64,000 nucleotides of DNA from Halobacterium jilantaiense. GTDB lineage: Archaea; Halobacteriota; Halobacteria; Halobacteriales; Halobacteriaceae. Made by a program: the position numbers and the translations under genes. The stretch covers positions 620,001-684,000 of the forward strand of contig NZ_FOJA01000001.1 of assembly GCF_900110535.1 (NCBI RefSeq). Reading direction: 5' to 3'. The notes under the pieces are model-generated. The model was not told the origin of the DNA, did no database searches, and saw only the letters and a list, made by a program, of their open reading frames with translations. Positions 8,384-16,071 of this stretch are shown here, one piece after another; position 1 is the first letter of the stretch, and each line of letters opens with the position of its first letter.

Positions 8384-9196
8384 GTGAATCCGAGTCGCGT
8401 CGACAGCCTGACCGACCTCGCGTACGGGGTGTTGCTGTTCGCGGCCGTCGGCCTGATTCTGCAGGTCGGCACCCAGACGGGGCTGGCGTTCGGGTTCGGG
8501 GTGCTGATCGCGTACGTCCTCCACATCGCGTGGAAGATGGCGCGCTTCGACCCCGAGTGGATGACCCGGGCCGTCGACGAGACGGTCAGTGAGACTGTCG
8601 AGGAGACCGTCAACGAGACTGTCGGGGAGACGGTCGAGCAGACAGTCGACGAGACAGTCACCGAAACTGTCGAACAGACCGTGGACGAGACTGTCGGGGA
8701 GACGGTCGAGCAGACGGTGAGCGAGACCGTCGAGGAAACCGTCGGTGAGACGGTCGAACAGACAGTCGACGAGACAGTGAGCGAGACCGTCGAGGAATCG
8801 GTTAAGGAGTCTGTGGACGAGACGGTGAGCGAGACCGTCGAAGAGACAGTCGACGAGACGGTCGGCGAGACCGTGGAGCAGACTGTGGACGAGACAGTGA
8901 GCGAGACCGTCGAGGAGTCCGTCAAGGAGTCTGTCGAGGAGTCCATGAAGGAGTCCGTCGAAGAATCGGTCAAGGAATCTGTCGAGGAGTCCATGAAGGA
9001 GTCCGTCGAAGAATCGGTCAAGGAATCTGTCGAGAAGCAGGTCGAGGAGTCCGTCGAGAAGCAGGTCGAGGAGACCGTGAGCGAGACCGTCGAGAAGCAA
9101 GTCGAGGAGACTGTCGACGAACGCCTCGCTGAAGCGGAGCACAGCGACGACGAAGACGACGAGGACGACGACGCCAGCAGCGAGGTGGCGTCGTGA
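8384..9196 (+). CDS. two-TM protein with a 45-unit tetrapeptide repeat tail
   Basis: A 270-residue protein starting at GTG 8384. Two hydrophobic segments form a hairpin (about 12-30 and 33-50). They are followed by 45 uninterrupted four-residue units (residues 65-244) of the form x-E-T-V: D/S/E/N/G/T/K at position 1, E/Q at 2, T/S/Q at 3, and always V or M at 4. The first two thirds are DETV, SETV, GETV and EQTV units. The last third has EESV, KESV, ESMK-phase and EKQV units. The tail ends in an Asp/Glu run (residues 251-265). A strict four-residue period is not a heptad coiled coil. It probably makes a long, highly charged helix with one hydrophobic stripe. The function is unknown. It lies 33 bp upstream of the PiT permease. 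Confidence 0.82.
   Translation: MNPSRVDSLTDLAYGVLLFAAVGLILQVGTQTGLAFGFGVLIAYVLHIAWKMARFDPEWMTRAVDETVSETVEETVNETVGETVEQTVDETVTETVEQTVDETVGETVEQTVSETVEETVGETVEQTVDETVSETVEESVKESVDETVSETVEETVDETVGETVEQTVDETVSETVEESVKESVEESMKESVEESVKESVEESMKESVEESVKESVEKQVEESVEKQVEETVSETVEKQVEETVDERLAEAEHSDDEDDEDDDASSEVAS
8576..9115 (+). repeat. 12-bp-period coding repeat array (45 units)
   Basis: A degenerate 12-bp period, each unit coding one x-E-T-V-like tetrad, runs 540 bp without a frame break or missing unit. Synonymous codons vary widely (GTC/GTG, GAG/GAA, ACC/ACT/ACG/ACA), so most units are old. It is a coding repeat, not a CRISPR: there are no spacers. Confidence 0.9.
8933..9028 (+). repeat. perfect 48-bp tandem duplication within the repeat array
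   Basis: Bases 8933-8980 and 8981-9028 are identical, each coding the same four-tetrad block (through EESMKESV and EESVKES). Identity extends to every synonymous codon, unlike the rest of the array, so this is the most recent expansion and shows that the array length still changes. Confidence 0.93.
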
Positions 9197-9229
9197 CCGG
9201 ACCCGTCACCCGGGCACGGAGGCCCCAGC

Positions 9230-10408
9230 ATGGTTAGCGTCCTCCTCGTCGCTGGACTCGTGGTCGCGGTGTTCGTCGGCTTCAACGTCGGCGGGTCGAC
9301 GACGGGGCCCGCGTTCGGCCCCGCGGTCGGCGCGGACGCGCTGTCGAAGCCCGCCGCAGCCGGCCTGATGACGGTGTTCTTCTTCATCGGGGCGTGGACG
9401 CTCGGCCGGCGAGTCGTCGACACGCTCGGGTCGGACCTCGTCAGCCAGCCCGGCATCTTCACGCTGGAGGCGAGCATCGGCGTGCTGTTCTTCATCGGGC
9501 TGGCGCTGTTCGTCGGGAACTACGCGGGTGTGCCGGCCTCCACGTCGATGACGGCCGTCGGCGCAATCGCGGGCCTCGGGCTCGCCCGGGACGCCCTCAA
9601 CGTCGCCGTGATGGGCGAAATCGCCATCTGGTGGGTGGTCGCGCCGGTCATCGGGTTCTGGGTGTCGCTCATCATCGGCCGGTACTTCTACGCTCGCCTG
9701 CACCGCCGGGTCGCGATGGAGCGCAGCGACCCGCCGCTGCTGGAGGTCGACCGCTCCGGCGCGATTCCGGTTCCTCGGGCGGAGGAGACGACGAACCGCC
9801 GAGAGCTGTACGGCGTCATCACGGTCATCAGCATCGGCTGCCTGATGGCGTTCTCCTCGGGCACGTCGAACATCGCGAACGCCATCGCGCCGCTGGTCGG
9901 CAGCGGCGTCATCGAGATGAACCCCGCCATCCTCATCGGCTGCGCGGCGGTCGGGCTCGGCGCGTTCACCATCGCCCGCCGCACGCTGGAGACGATGGGC
10001 AGCGACATCACGGAACTCCCGCTCACGGCGGCCATCGTGGTGGCGTCGGTGAGCGCGACGCTGGTCATCTTCCTGTCGGCAATCGGCATCCCGGCGAGCT
10101 TCGTCGTCATCGCGACGGTGAGCATCGTCGGCCTCGGCTGGGGGCGGGCGACCCGGCCCGTCAGCGTACAGGGCGTGATGCAGGGCGACTCGGACGTACA
10201 GGTGTCGGTCGGCGGGCTGGCCGCCGACGACGCGGACGAGGAAGTGCCCGCCATCGGCGAGGAGGACGCCGCCGACATCCCGAGTGCGGGCGACCTCTTC
10301 GACCCCGGGACGACGGTCCGAGTCATCGCGATGCAGAACCTCGTTCCGCTGGTCGGCACGGTCGGCGCGTACCTCGCGTTCCGCTTCCTCCCCATCTGGG
10401 GATTCTGA
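9230..10408 (+). CDS. PiT-family inorganic phosphate/anion permease
   Basis: A 392-residue integral membrane protein with two inverted repeats of the PiT family. The first is FNVGGSTTGPAFGPAVGA near the N terminus. The second is SGTSNIANAIAPLVGSG in the middle, close to the canonical GxNDxANA motif. About ten TM segments are split by a charged loop (YARLHRRVAMERSDPP and following), with a second acidic loop near 320-355 (DDADEEVPAIGEEDAADI). It probably takes up phosphate, driven by H+ or Na+. The first repeat lacks the Asp of the classic motif, as far as I recall a trait of haloarchaeal members, so anion specificity is open. It is the second gene after the repeat protein and is followed by a UspA gene. 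Confidence 0.87.
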   Translation: MVSVLLVAGLVVAVFVGFNVGGSTTGPAFGPAVGADALSKPAAAGLMTVFFFIGAWTLGRRVVDTLGSDLVSQPGIFTLEASIGVLFFIGLALFVGNYAGVPASTSMTAVGAIAGLGLARDALNVAVMGEIAIWWVVAPVIGFWVSLIIGRYFYARLHRRVAMERSDPPLLEVDRSGAIPVPRAEETTNRRELYGVITVISIGCLMAFSSGTSNIANAIAPLVGSGVIEMNPAILIGCAAVGLGAFTIARRTLETMGSDITELPLTAAIVVASVSATLVIFLSAIGIPASFVVIATVSIVGLGWGRATRPVSVQGVMQGDSDVQVSVGGLAADDADEEVPAIGEEDAADIPSAGDLFDPGTTVRVIAMQNLVPLVGTVGAYLAFRFLPIWGF

Positions 10409-10445
10409 CGCGCTAGTTTATCCCTCGTCAGACAGTACCACGGCC

Positions 10446-10865
10446 ATGGTTCGACGCGTCCTGGTGCCGGTCGACGGTTCGGAGCTCGCGACCCGCGCGC
10501 TAGAGTACGCGCTCGACGTCCACGGCGACGACGACATCACGCTCCTGTACGTCGCCGGGGAGGCGTCCCCGATGATGGGGTCCGCGGCGAAACTCGCACT
10601 CGAAGACGACCTCGACGAGGCCATCCTCGAGGAAGCCGAGGAAGTGTTCGGTCCCGCCCGCGAACTCGCCGACGAGTGCGGCGTCAGCGCGGACGCCGAA
10701 ATCGGCCTCGGGAAGCCGGCGAGCGTCATCGTCGAGCACGCCGAGAACCACGACGTGGTCGTGCTCGGCAGCCACAGCAGCAGTCTCCGCGAGCGGCTGC
10801 TCGTGGGGAACGTCGCGACGAAGGTCGTGGAGAACGCGCCCGTGCCGGTGACAGTCGTCCGGTAG
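10446..10865 (+). CDS. universal stress protein (UspA family)
   Basis: A 139-residue single Usp domain. It has an N-terminal MVRRVLVPVDGSELA strand-loop and a C-terminal nucleotide-loop variant GSHSSSLRERLLVGNVATKV, ending VPVTVVR. The loop resembles the ATP-binding G-x2-G-x9-G-S/T pattern only partly. The ATG at 10446 lies 23-31 bp after a TATA-like AGTTTATCC (10415-10423), so it has its own promoter, though it sits directly behind the permease. A role in stress or membrane transport tuning is inferred only from context. Confidence 0.88.
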   Translation: MVRRVLVPVDGSELATRALEYALDVHGDDDITLLYVAGEASPMMGSAAKLALEDDLDEAILEEAEEVFGPARELADECGVSADAEIGLGKPASVIVEHAENHDVVVLGSHSSSLRERLLVGNVATKVVENAPVPVTVVR

Positions 10866-10925
10866 CCGGCGCTCGGCGGTACCACGGAGCGGGGGTTTGA
10901 CCACCCCCGAGCCGAAGGCGTACGT

Positions 10926-11828
10926 ATGCGACCGGAAGACGGAGCGAGCGTCCGGCACCGCGACCTCACCGGCCAGACGGTCCTCGTCACGGGTGCGACG
11001 GGCGGCGTCGGCCGCGAGGTCGCGCTCTCGCTCGGCCGCCTGGGCGCTGACGTGTTCGTGCACGGCCGCGACCGCGACCGGGGCGAAGCGGTCGCGAATC
11101 AGCTCCGCGATCTGGGGGTCGACAGCGAGTTCCTGCGAGCGGACTTCGCCGACCTCGACGCCGCCGCGGACCTCGCAGAGGCCGTCCGCGACCGGACCGA
11201 CGAACTCGACGTGCTCGTGAACAACGCCGGCGCGCACTTCGACGACGGGTGGCTGACGGACGCCGGCGTCGAGGCGACGCTCCACGTCAACCACCTCGCG
11301 CCGTTCGCTCTGACTACCGCGCTTCGGGACCACCTCACTGGCGGCGGACGCGTCGTCACCGTCTCGTCAGAGGTCCACCGGCGCGCCGACCTCGACGTCG
11401 ACGAACTCGATTCGCTGGCCGACTACGACGGGTTCGCGGCGTACTCGCGGTCGAAGCTCGCGAACGCCCTGTTCATCCGAGCGCTCGCCCGACGCCTCGA
11501 CGGGCCCGACGCGGTCGCCTGCCACCCGGGGTTCGTGCCGGACAGCGGGCTCTGGCGGAACAGCTCGCTGCCCGTCCGCGCCGTCATGCGCGTCTTCTCG
11601 CTGCTGCCCCGGCCGCTGACCTTCGGGAGAGTCGACTCGGCCGCGTCGGCCGCCGTCACCCCGACGTTCCTCGCGGCCGCCGAGACGGTCGAGAGCGGCG
11701 CGTACTACCGGGACTGCCGGCCGGTCGACCCCGCAGAGCCGGCCCGCGACGACGGCCTCGCTGCGGACCTCTGGGCGTGGAGCGAGGAGCGTGTCAGTCA
11801 GTCGCTGGACCGGCGCGTCGGCCAGTAA
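10926..11828 (+). CDS. short-chain dehydrogenase/reductase
   Basis: A 300-residue classical SDR. It has the Rossmann motif TGATGGVG (22-29), NNAG (99-102), the catalytic Ser (VSSE, about 147) and YSRSK (173-177). Its overall pattern resembles the retinol-dehydrogenase/WW-oxidoreductase-like branch of SDRs, which use NADP(H). The substrate is unknown. The start ATG (10926) is preceded by GGGGGTTTGACC about 25-35 bp upstream. It is followed after 37 bp by a second NAD-dependent enzyme, and the two may be co-transcribed. Confidence 0.9.
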   Translation: MRPEDGASVRHRDLTGQTVLVTGATGGVGREVALSLGRLGADVFVHGRDRDRGEAVANQLRDLGVDSEFLRADFADLDAAADLAEAVRDRTDELDVLVNNAGAHFDDGWLTDAGVEATLHVNHLAPFALTTALRDHLTGGGRVVTVSSEVHRRADLDVDELDSLADYDGFAAYSRSKLANALFIRALARRLDGPDAVACHPGFVPDSGLWRNSSLPVRAVMRVFSLLPRPLTFGRVDSAASAAVTPTFLAAAETVESGAYYRDCRPVDPAEPARDDGLAADLWAWSEERVSQSLDRRVGQ

Positions 11829-11865
11829 CCAGAACGCACTTTCGGGCTGGCGTAGACCCCCCGGT

Positions 11866-12807
11866 ATGGAACTCTCGGACAAGCGCGTCGTCGTCACGGG
11901 TGCCGCGGGGCTCGTCGGCAGCCACCTCGCGGACGCGCTCGCCGACGACAACGACGTGCTCGCCGTGGACAATCTCTCGAAGGGCAGCCGCGAGGCCGTC
12001 CCGGACGGTGTCGAGTTCGCCGAGCGGGACGTCCGTGACGAGGACGACGTTGCCGCGGTCATCACGGAAGACGTCGACGCCGTCTTCCACTTCGCGGCGT
12101 ACACGGACACGAACTACGGCGACCCGCGACAGCTGTTCGAGGAGAACGGCGCGATGACGTACAACGTCCTCGAACGCATGCGCGAGGTCGGCGTCGACAA
12201 ACTGGCGTTCACGTCGTCGTCGACGGTGTACGGCGAAGCGCCGATGCCGACGCCCGAGGACTACGCGCCACTCGAACCGATCTCCGTCTACGGTTCGAGC
12301 AAACTCGCAGACGAGGGACTCGTCTCGACGTACGCCCACAGCTACGGCATCCAGTCGTGGGTGTACCGGTTCGCGAACATCGTCGGCCCCCGTCAGCGCG
12401 GCACTGTCGTCCCGGACTTCATCGAGAAGCTGCTGGACGACCCGGAGACCCTCGAAATCCTCGGAGACGGCCGCCAGGAGAAGTCCTACCTGCACGTCGA
12501 GGAGTGCATCGACGCGATGACGCACGTCGTCGAGCACGCCGACGACGACCTGAACATCTACAACCTCGGCACTCGCACGACGACGTCCGTGAACGCCATC
12601 GCCGACATCGTCGCCGACGTTCTCGGTCTCGACCCCGAGTACGAGTACACCGGCGGTGACCGCGGCTGGACCGGCGACGTGCCGAAGATGCGGCTCTCCA
12701 TCGAGAAGCTCGCCGCGCTCGGCTGGGAGCCCTCGCTGTCCAGCGACGAGGCCGTCCGGCGGGCGGCCGAGGGACTCGCCCCGGAGATTCGGGCGGAACG
12801 CGAGTAG
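11866..12807 (+). CDS. NAD-dependent epimerase/dehydratase (extended SDR)
   Basis: A 313-residue extended SDR similar to UDP-glucose 4-epimerases. It has TGAAGLVGSH (11-20), the Ser/Thr cluster TSSSTVYGE (116-124) and the catalytic YGSSK (142-146). The C-terminal substrate domain has GDGRQEKSYLHVEECIDAM. It probably acts on a nucleotide sugar for surface glycan or lipid synthesis; the exact sugar cannot be read. The start is placed at ATG 11866; an upstream extension to 11791 is only the tail of the SDR gene in another frame. Confidence 0.9.
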   Translation: MELSDKRVVVTGAAGLVGSHLADALADDNDVLAVDNLSKGSREAVPDGVEFAERDVRDEDDVAAVITEDVDAVFHFAAYTDTNYGDPRQLFEENGAMTYNVLERMREVGVDKLAFTSSSTVYGEAPMPTPEDYAPLEPISVYGSSKLADEGLVSTYAHSYGIQSWVYRFANIVGPRQRGTVVPDFIEKLLDDPETLEILGDGRQEKSYLHVEECIDAMTHVVEHADDDLNIYNLGTRTTTSVNAIADIVADVLGLDPEYEYTGGDRGWTGDVPKMRLSIEKLAALGWEPSLSSDEAVRRAAEGLAPEIRAERE

Positions 12808-12846
12808 TAGGCAATCCTTTTTCCGCCGGCCCGCGTACCCCGGGTC

Positions 12847-13488
12847 GTGACGGAGTACGACGTCGGCGACCAGCTACCGGTCGAGACGGTGCCAGCGGGC
12901 ACGAATCTCCTGGTAGCGGGGCCGCCACTGACGGGGAAGCGCGGGCTCGCTCGCTCGCTGCTCGCGGAAGGGTGCCGGCAGGGCGAGGGCGCGGCGGTCG
13001 TCGGCACCCGGGACTCCGTGAAGTCGCTGCGGCGACAGGCACCCGAAATCTGGGAGGCCGTTCAGGACGGCCGGGGCGGCATCGTCGACTGCGTGACCCG
13101 GCAGGGCGGCGAGCACGTCGAGAACGACGACCTGGTGAAGTACGTGCCGTCGCCGGGCGACGTCACCGAGATCGGCATCCGGCTCGGCGGCATCTTCCAG
13201 CACCTCCAACGGGAGGGCGTCCGAGCCCGGTTCGCCGTCTCCACCGTGTCCACGATGCTGATGTACGCCGACGTGCGTCGCGTCTACCGGTTCCTGCACG
13301 TGTACGCCGGGCACGTCGAACGCCTGGACTGGCTGGGCATCGGCGTCCTCGACAACAGCAACAGGGAGATGTTCGACCGGCTCGCACCGCTGTACGACGC
13401 GATGGTGCAGACGCGACGGGGCGACGACGGCACGCAGCTCCGCGTGGTCGGGCTCGGCTCGGGGCGGAGCGAGTGGGTCGACTACTGA
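12847..13488 (+). CDS. RecA-superfamily ATPase-like protein (DUF7504-like)
   Basis: A 213-residue protein with a RecA/KaiC-like core. The P-loop is GPPLTGKRG (25-33), then strand AAVVGTRD, a sensor-like region YVPSPGDVTEIGIRLGGI and RFAVSTVSTMLMYADV. The Walker A lacks the final Ser/Thr (GKR instead of GKS/T), which may weaken nucleotide hydrolysis. Haloarchaeal relatives are annotated as HTR-like or DUF7504 proteins and lie near signalling genes. The GTG start at 12847 fits the CCTTTTTCC tract about 25 bp upstream. The end overlaps the converging DUF7522-like gene by 7 bp. Confidence 0.72.
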   Translation: MTEYDVGDQLPVETVPAGTNLLVAGPPLTGKRGLARSLLAEGCRQGEGAAVVGTRDSVKSLRRQAPEIWEAVQDGRGGIVDCVTRQGGEHVENDDLVKYVPSPGDVTEIGIRLGGIFQHLQREGVRARFAVSTVSTMLMYADVRRVYRFLHVYAGHVERLDWLGIGVLDNSNREMFDRLAPLYDAMVQTRRGDDGTQLRVVGLGSGRSEWVDY

Positions 13489-13931
13489 CTGTCCTCGAAC
13501 TCGGCAGCGAACTCCTCGGCGACTTCTTCCGCGGTGCCGTCGCTCTCGGCACCGTCGTGGAACCCGTCTTCGAGGAACGCGAGAATCTCTTCGACGAGCG
13601 CGCTCGTGTCCGTGATGGAGTCGCGGTCGAAGGAGACGATGACGCCGCTCCAGTCGTCGAGGGGGACCTGGACCGCGACGACGCCGTGGAACCAGCGGAC
13701 AGTCGCGTCGAGGTGGCCGAACCGCGCGAACTCGGGCTGTTCGAAGCCGTCGTCGAGGCCCTTCAACACGAGGTGTTTCGCGACCTCCTCGTACTCGGCG
13801 TCCGTGAACTCCTCGTCGACGCGATTGGATTTGAAGACGACGTCGTAGTCGTCGCCGTCGTAGTGAACGACCGAACGGAGCTCGCCGGCATCCAGCGAGC
13901 GGATGTGGGCGGCGAGCGTCTCAGCGGACAT
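13482..13931 (-). CDS. conserved haloarchaeal protein, DUF7522-like (paralogue)
   Basis: A 149-residue acidic protein homologous along its length to the gene at 3609. It has ELRSVVHYDGDDYDVVFKSN, an EYEEVAKHLVLKGL helix, GHLDATVRWFHG and GVIVSFDRDS. It carries an extra acidic C-terminal tail (about 120-149). The function is unknown. The ATG at 13931 (MSAETLAAHIRSL) is preferred to an in-frame start at 13973, whose 14 extra residues do not match the paralogue. It faces the RecA-like gene. Confidence 0.72.
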   Translation of the reverse strand: MSAETLAAHIRSLDAGELRSVVHYDGDDYDVVFKSNRVDEEFTDAEYEEVAKHLVLKGLDDGFEQPEFARFGHLDATVRWFHGVVAVQVPLDDWSGVIVSFDRDSITDTSALVEEILAFLEDGFHDGAESDGTAEEVAEEFAAEFEDSQ

Positions 13932-13994
13932 ACGAGGTTCATCGGCCCCGGGTGCCGTGAATCTTCCGTCCATGCGGTCGAGGCGGACGCTGTC

Positions 13995-14303
13995 TCAGTC
14001 GGCTGTGAGCGTCTGTTCGTCGTCGACGATGTCGGAGAGGTACTGGTCCTCCCAGTCGCGCCGCGACCGGAGCTCGCGGTGGCCGCGGTCCGTCAGGAGG
14101 TAGCGGTTGGTCCGCTCGTCGGCCTTCGCCTTCTCCAGAAGCCCCTTCTCGACGAGCGTGTCGAGGTTCGGGTAGAGGCGGCCGTGGTTGATGTCTCCGG
14201 TGTAGTAGTCTTCGAGGTCGTCTTTGATGTCGAGGCCGTTGGGTTCGTCGAGGCCGGCCGCGACGACGAGTAGGTCTCGCTGGAATCCAGTGAGGTCGTC
14301 CAT
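13995..14303 (-). CDS. PadR-family transcriptional regulator
   Basis: A 102-residue PadR winged helix. It starts MDDLTGFQRDLLVVAAGLDEP; the recognition region is INHGRLYPNLDTLVEKGLLEK, followed by the wing TNRYLLTDRGHREL. This is a very conserved haloarchaeal type; the oxidative-stress regulator RosR of Halobacterium belongs to the same family, but orthology is not shown. The ATG at 14303 follows the TATA TTTAATATAG on the minus strand (14331-14340). A short inverted repeat lies between them, consistent with autoregulation. Confidence 0.88.
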   Translation of the reverse strand: MDDLTGFQRDLLVVAAGLDEPNGLDIKDDLEDYYTGDINHGRLYPNLDTLVEKGLLEKAKADERTNRYLLTDRGHRELRSRRDWEDQYLSDIVDDEQTLTAD

Positions 14304-14308
14304 CAGTC

Positions 14309-14340
14309 TAGTTATCGTAATTCGACTCAACTATATTAAA
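14309..14340 (-). promoter_or_regulatory. padR promoter with candidate operator
   Basis: On the minus strand a TATA element (14331-14340) is followed by TCGAATTACGA (14315-14325), an imperfect palindrome flanked by TAGTT/AACTA arms (14309-14313, 14329-14333). The outer arm overlaps the TATA box, the usual place for a repressor. Confidence 0.45.
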
Positions 14341-14378
14341 CGCTCTGGCGGAACGGATAAATAGGCGGCGCGTCCGCG

Positions 14379-15095
14379 TCAGGCCTCGACGCGGGGCGGC
14401 GTGAGGAGGTCGGAGTCCGCGAGTGCTCCGCACGCCCCTGCGATGGCGAGCACGCGCTCCTCCGTGAAGAAGTCGGGTTCGTGGGCCTCGGCGTCGATGA
14501 TGCCGACGACGTCGCCGCCGGCGAGAACGGGACAGCAGAACTCGCTCTGGACACTGTCGTCGCACTCGTAGTAGGGGCCGTCGTAGTCGTCGACGCTCTC
14601 CACGAGCACGGCGTCGCCCGATAGCCCGACGGTGGAGTTGTTCGACCGCTCGGCGAACGACTCCGTGAGCGGGAACTCCGCCCGGGACGGCTCGCCGACG
14701 TAGGCCTCCTTGACGAGCACTTCCTCGCCGTCGGGGTTGGTGGCGCGCCGGTAGACCCCGAGCCAGTCCGGGTCGGTCTCCGCAGCGAGCGACTCGACGG
14801 TGGACTGGAGCGCGACCAGACGTGCGGTGTTCGGGTGGTCGCGGAGGCGCTCGGGGTCGTACTCGAGGCCGCAGATTGGTGCGAGGTTGTAGGGGTCGTC
14901 CGCGAGACCGACGCCGCAGGTGCCGTCCTCGCCGAGTTCGGGGACGGGGTAGACGTACCGGTCTTCGACGGTCTCCAGTGAGACTGTCTCGTGGGGTGGC
15001 CGGGCCACCAGCGACGCGCCGCGGCGGGCGGCGTCGCTGGCGGCGTCGGCGTAGTCCGGGAGCCCGATGGCCCGGAGGTACGAGTCGTGGTCCAT
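14379..15095 (-). CDS. GAF-domain protein
   Basis: A 238-residue protein. The C-terminal two thirds (about 80-230) form a GAF domain: LVALQSTVESLAAETDPDWLGVYRR, a middle strand region with the conserved FPLTESFA, then SEFCCPVLAGGDVVGIIDAEAHEPDFFTEE. A CC pair (Cys about 197-198) lies in the strand where redox or ligand sensing could occur. No output domain is present. The ATG at 15095 is favoured over the GTG at 15134 because a TATA-like CCATAAGTG (minus strand, 15118-15126) sits 23-31 bp upstream of it. A PadR gene lies downstream on the same strand. Confidence 0.8.
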   Translation of the reverse strand: MDHDSYLRAIGLPDYADAASDAARRGASLVARPPHETVSLETVEDRYVYPVPELGEDGTCGVGLADDPYNLAPICGLEYDPERLRDHPNTARLVALQSTVESLAAETDPDWLGVYRRATNPDGEEVLVKEAYVGEPSRAEFPLTESFAERSNNSTVGLSGDAVLVESVDDYDGPYYECDDSVQSEFCCPVLAGGDVVGIIDAEAHEPDFFTEERVLAIAGACGALADSDLLTPPRVEA

Positions 15096-15145
15096 GTCGT
15101 CGCATTCGGACCGACCGCACTTATGGTCGTTCACTCCGGCAGCGT

Positions 15146-15700
15146 TCAGGCCTCCGCGACGACGAACAGCGTTTCGAGGCGGTCGGCAGCCTCCCGAACG
15201 GTGAACCCCGCGTCGGCGAGCAGGGACTCGGCGTCCGCGGCGTCGTAGCGCTCCGCGACGGGCGGCCCGTCCTCGCCGCTGCCGGTCGCCGTCCAGTCGG
15301 CGACGACGAGGCGAGCGCCGGGCTCCAGTACGCGGTGGAGTTCGGCGAGCGAGTCGGGCGTGGCGAACTCGTGGAACGTCATCGTGGACGCCGCGCCGTC
15401 GAGGGCGTCGGCGGCGAACGGGAGGTCGGCGACGTCCGCGGTGACCTGCGAAACGTTCGCCGGGCGGCCGTACTCGCGGAGCAACTCGTGCATCTCGGCC
15501 TGAACGTCGACGGCTTCGACGGTGTCGACGAGCGGTGCGAGCTCCCGCGTGTAGAAACCGGTGCCGCTGCCGAGGTCGGCGATTCGGTCGTCCGGGTTCG
15601 GGTCGAGGCCGGCGAGCAACTCCTCCCGGGAGCAGAAGCGGAATCGGTCGGGGTCCTCGAGCTTGGCGGCGCGGTCGGCGTCGAAGGTGTGGAAGCCCAT
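15146..15700 (-). CDS. class I SAM-dependent methyltransferase
   Basis: A 184-residue Rossmann methyltransferase. Motif I is IADLGSGTGFYTREL (about 39-53), the acidic end of strand 2 is EAVDVQAEM, and motif III is ADVADLPFAADALDGAAS. It resembles UbiE/Methyltransf_11 proteins. The substrate is unknown. The ATG at 15700 gives MGFHTFDADRAAKLEDP, a known start for this group. A TATA-like TTTTCG stretch lies about 28-37 bp upstream on the minus strand. Confidence 0.88.
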   Translation of the reverse strand: MGFHTFDADRAAKLEDPDRFRFCSREELLAGLDPNPDDRIADLGSGTGFYTRELAPLVDTVEAVDVQAEMHELLREYGRPANVSQVTADVADLPFAADALDGAASTMTFHEFATPDSLAELHRVLEPGARLVVADWTATGSGEDGPPVAERYDAADAESLLADAGFTVREAADRLETLFVVAEA

Positions 15701-16071
15701 CGGGTCGGCGTTGCGTCGCCGCCGCGAAAAGCGTTGCTCGGTCGTCGCTGCGACCGTGAAGTCGGGACAGCCTACCGGGAGGCGGCGCTCTCGTCGGAGT
15801 TTACTTTTGATACACGCGCCTGCAAGGGCGCGACTGGTGGGGCTCCGTGCCGTCTAGTCGACCCGGAAATGTCCGGACGGACTGGCGATTGTCGGTCGAG
15901 CGCGTCCGAGCCCGTCGTCTATGTGGTGTGCCAACAGGCGACGAGCTTTTACGCTAGCAATGACCAATGTAATAGTAGTGCCGGTGTACCGCCCGGCGGC
16001 CGTCCCCTGTCGCTGACCCCTGACGACCCGGTTGCACGCCCGGGTGTGGCACCGAGACACACACAACCAAC
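15701..16071. other. 371-bp intergenic region, leader of the prkA cluster
   Basis: There is no convincing ORF. The left part holds the minus-strand promoter of the methyltransferase. On the plus strand there are two T-rich promoter-like elements, TTACTTTTGAT (15801-15811) and GAGCTTTTACG (about 15944-15953). Small inverted repeats lie at 15815-15832, 15980-15997 and 16026-16045. If the first element is used, the prkA transcript has a leader of about 230 nt. No tRNA or known riboswitch pattern was recognised. Confidence 0.55.
15815..15832 (+). promoter_or_regulatory. hairpin just downstream of promoter-like element
   Basis: CGCGCC (15815-15820) and GGCGCG (15827-15832) form a perfect 6-bp stem with a 6-nt loop, beginning 4 bp after the TTTTGAT element. 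It could be an operator or the 5' end structure of a leader RNA. Confidence 0.4.

Noticed and set aside
8576-9115. CRISPR array
   Set aside because: Units are contiguous 12-bp coding repeats without spacers, and no cas gene is near.
7919-9142. A Leu/Asp-rich minus-strand frame of 407 codons opposite the repeat array
   Set aside because: It is the mirror of a 12-bp-period coding repeat; periodicity makes all frames open. The plus frame has TM segments and a sensible start.
7639-9495. A 618-codon minus frame extending trm56 across the repeat gene
   Set aside because: The N-terminal 426 residues are the antisense of the tetrapeptide array (Ser/Thr/Val-rich) and do not match Trm56.
15701-16071. 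tRNA or other structural RNA gene in the 371-bp spacer
   Set aside because: No cloverleaf with a TTCRANN-type T-arm could be drawn; stems are short and unlinked.
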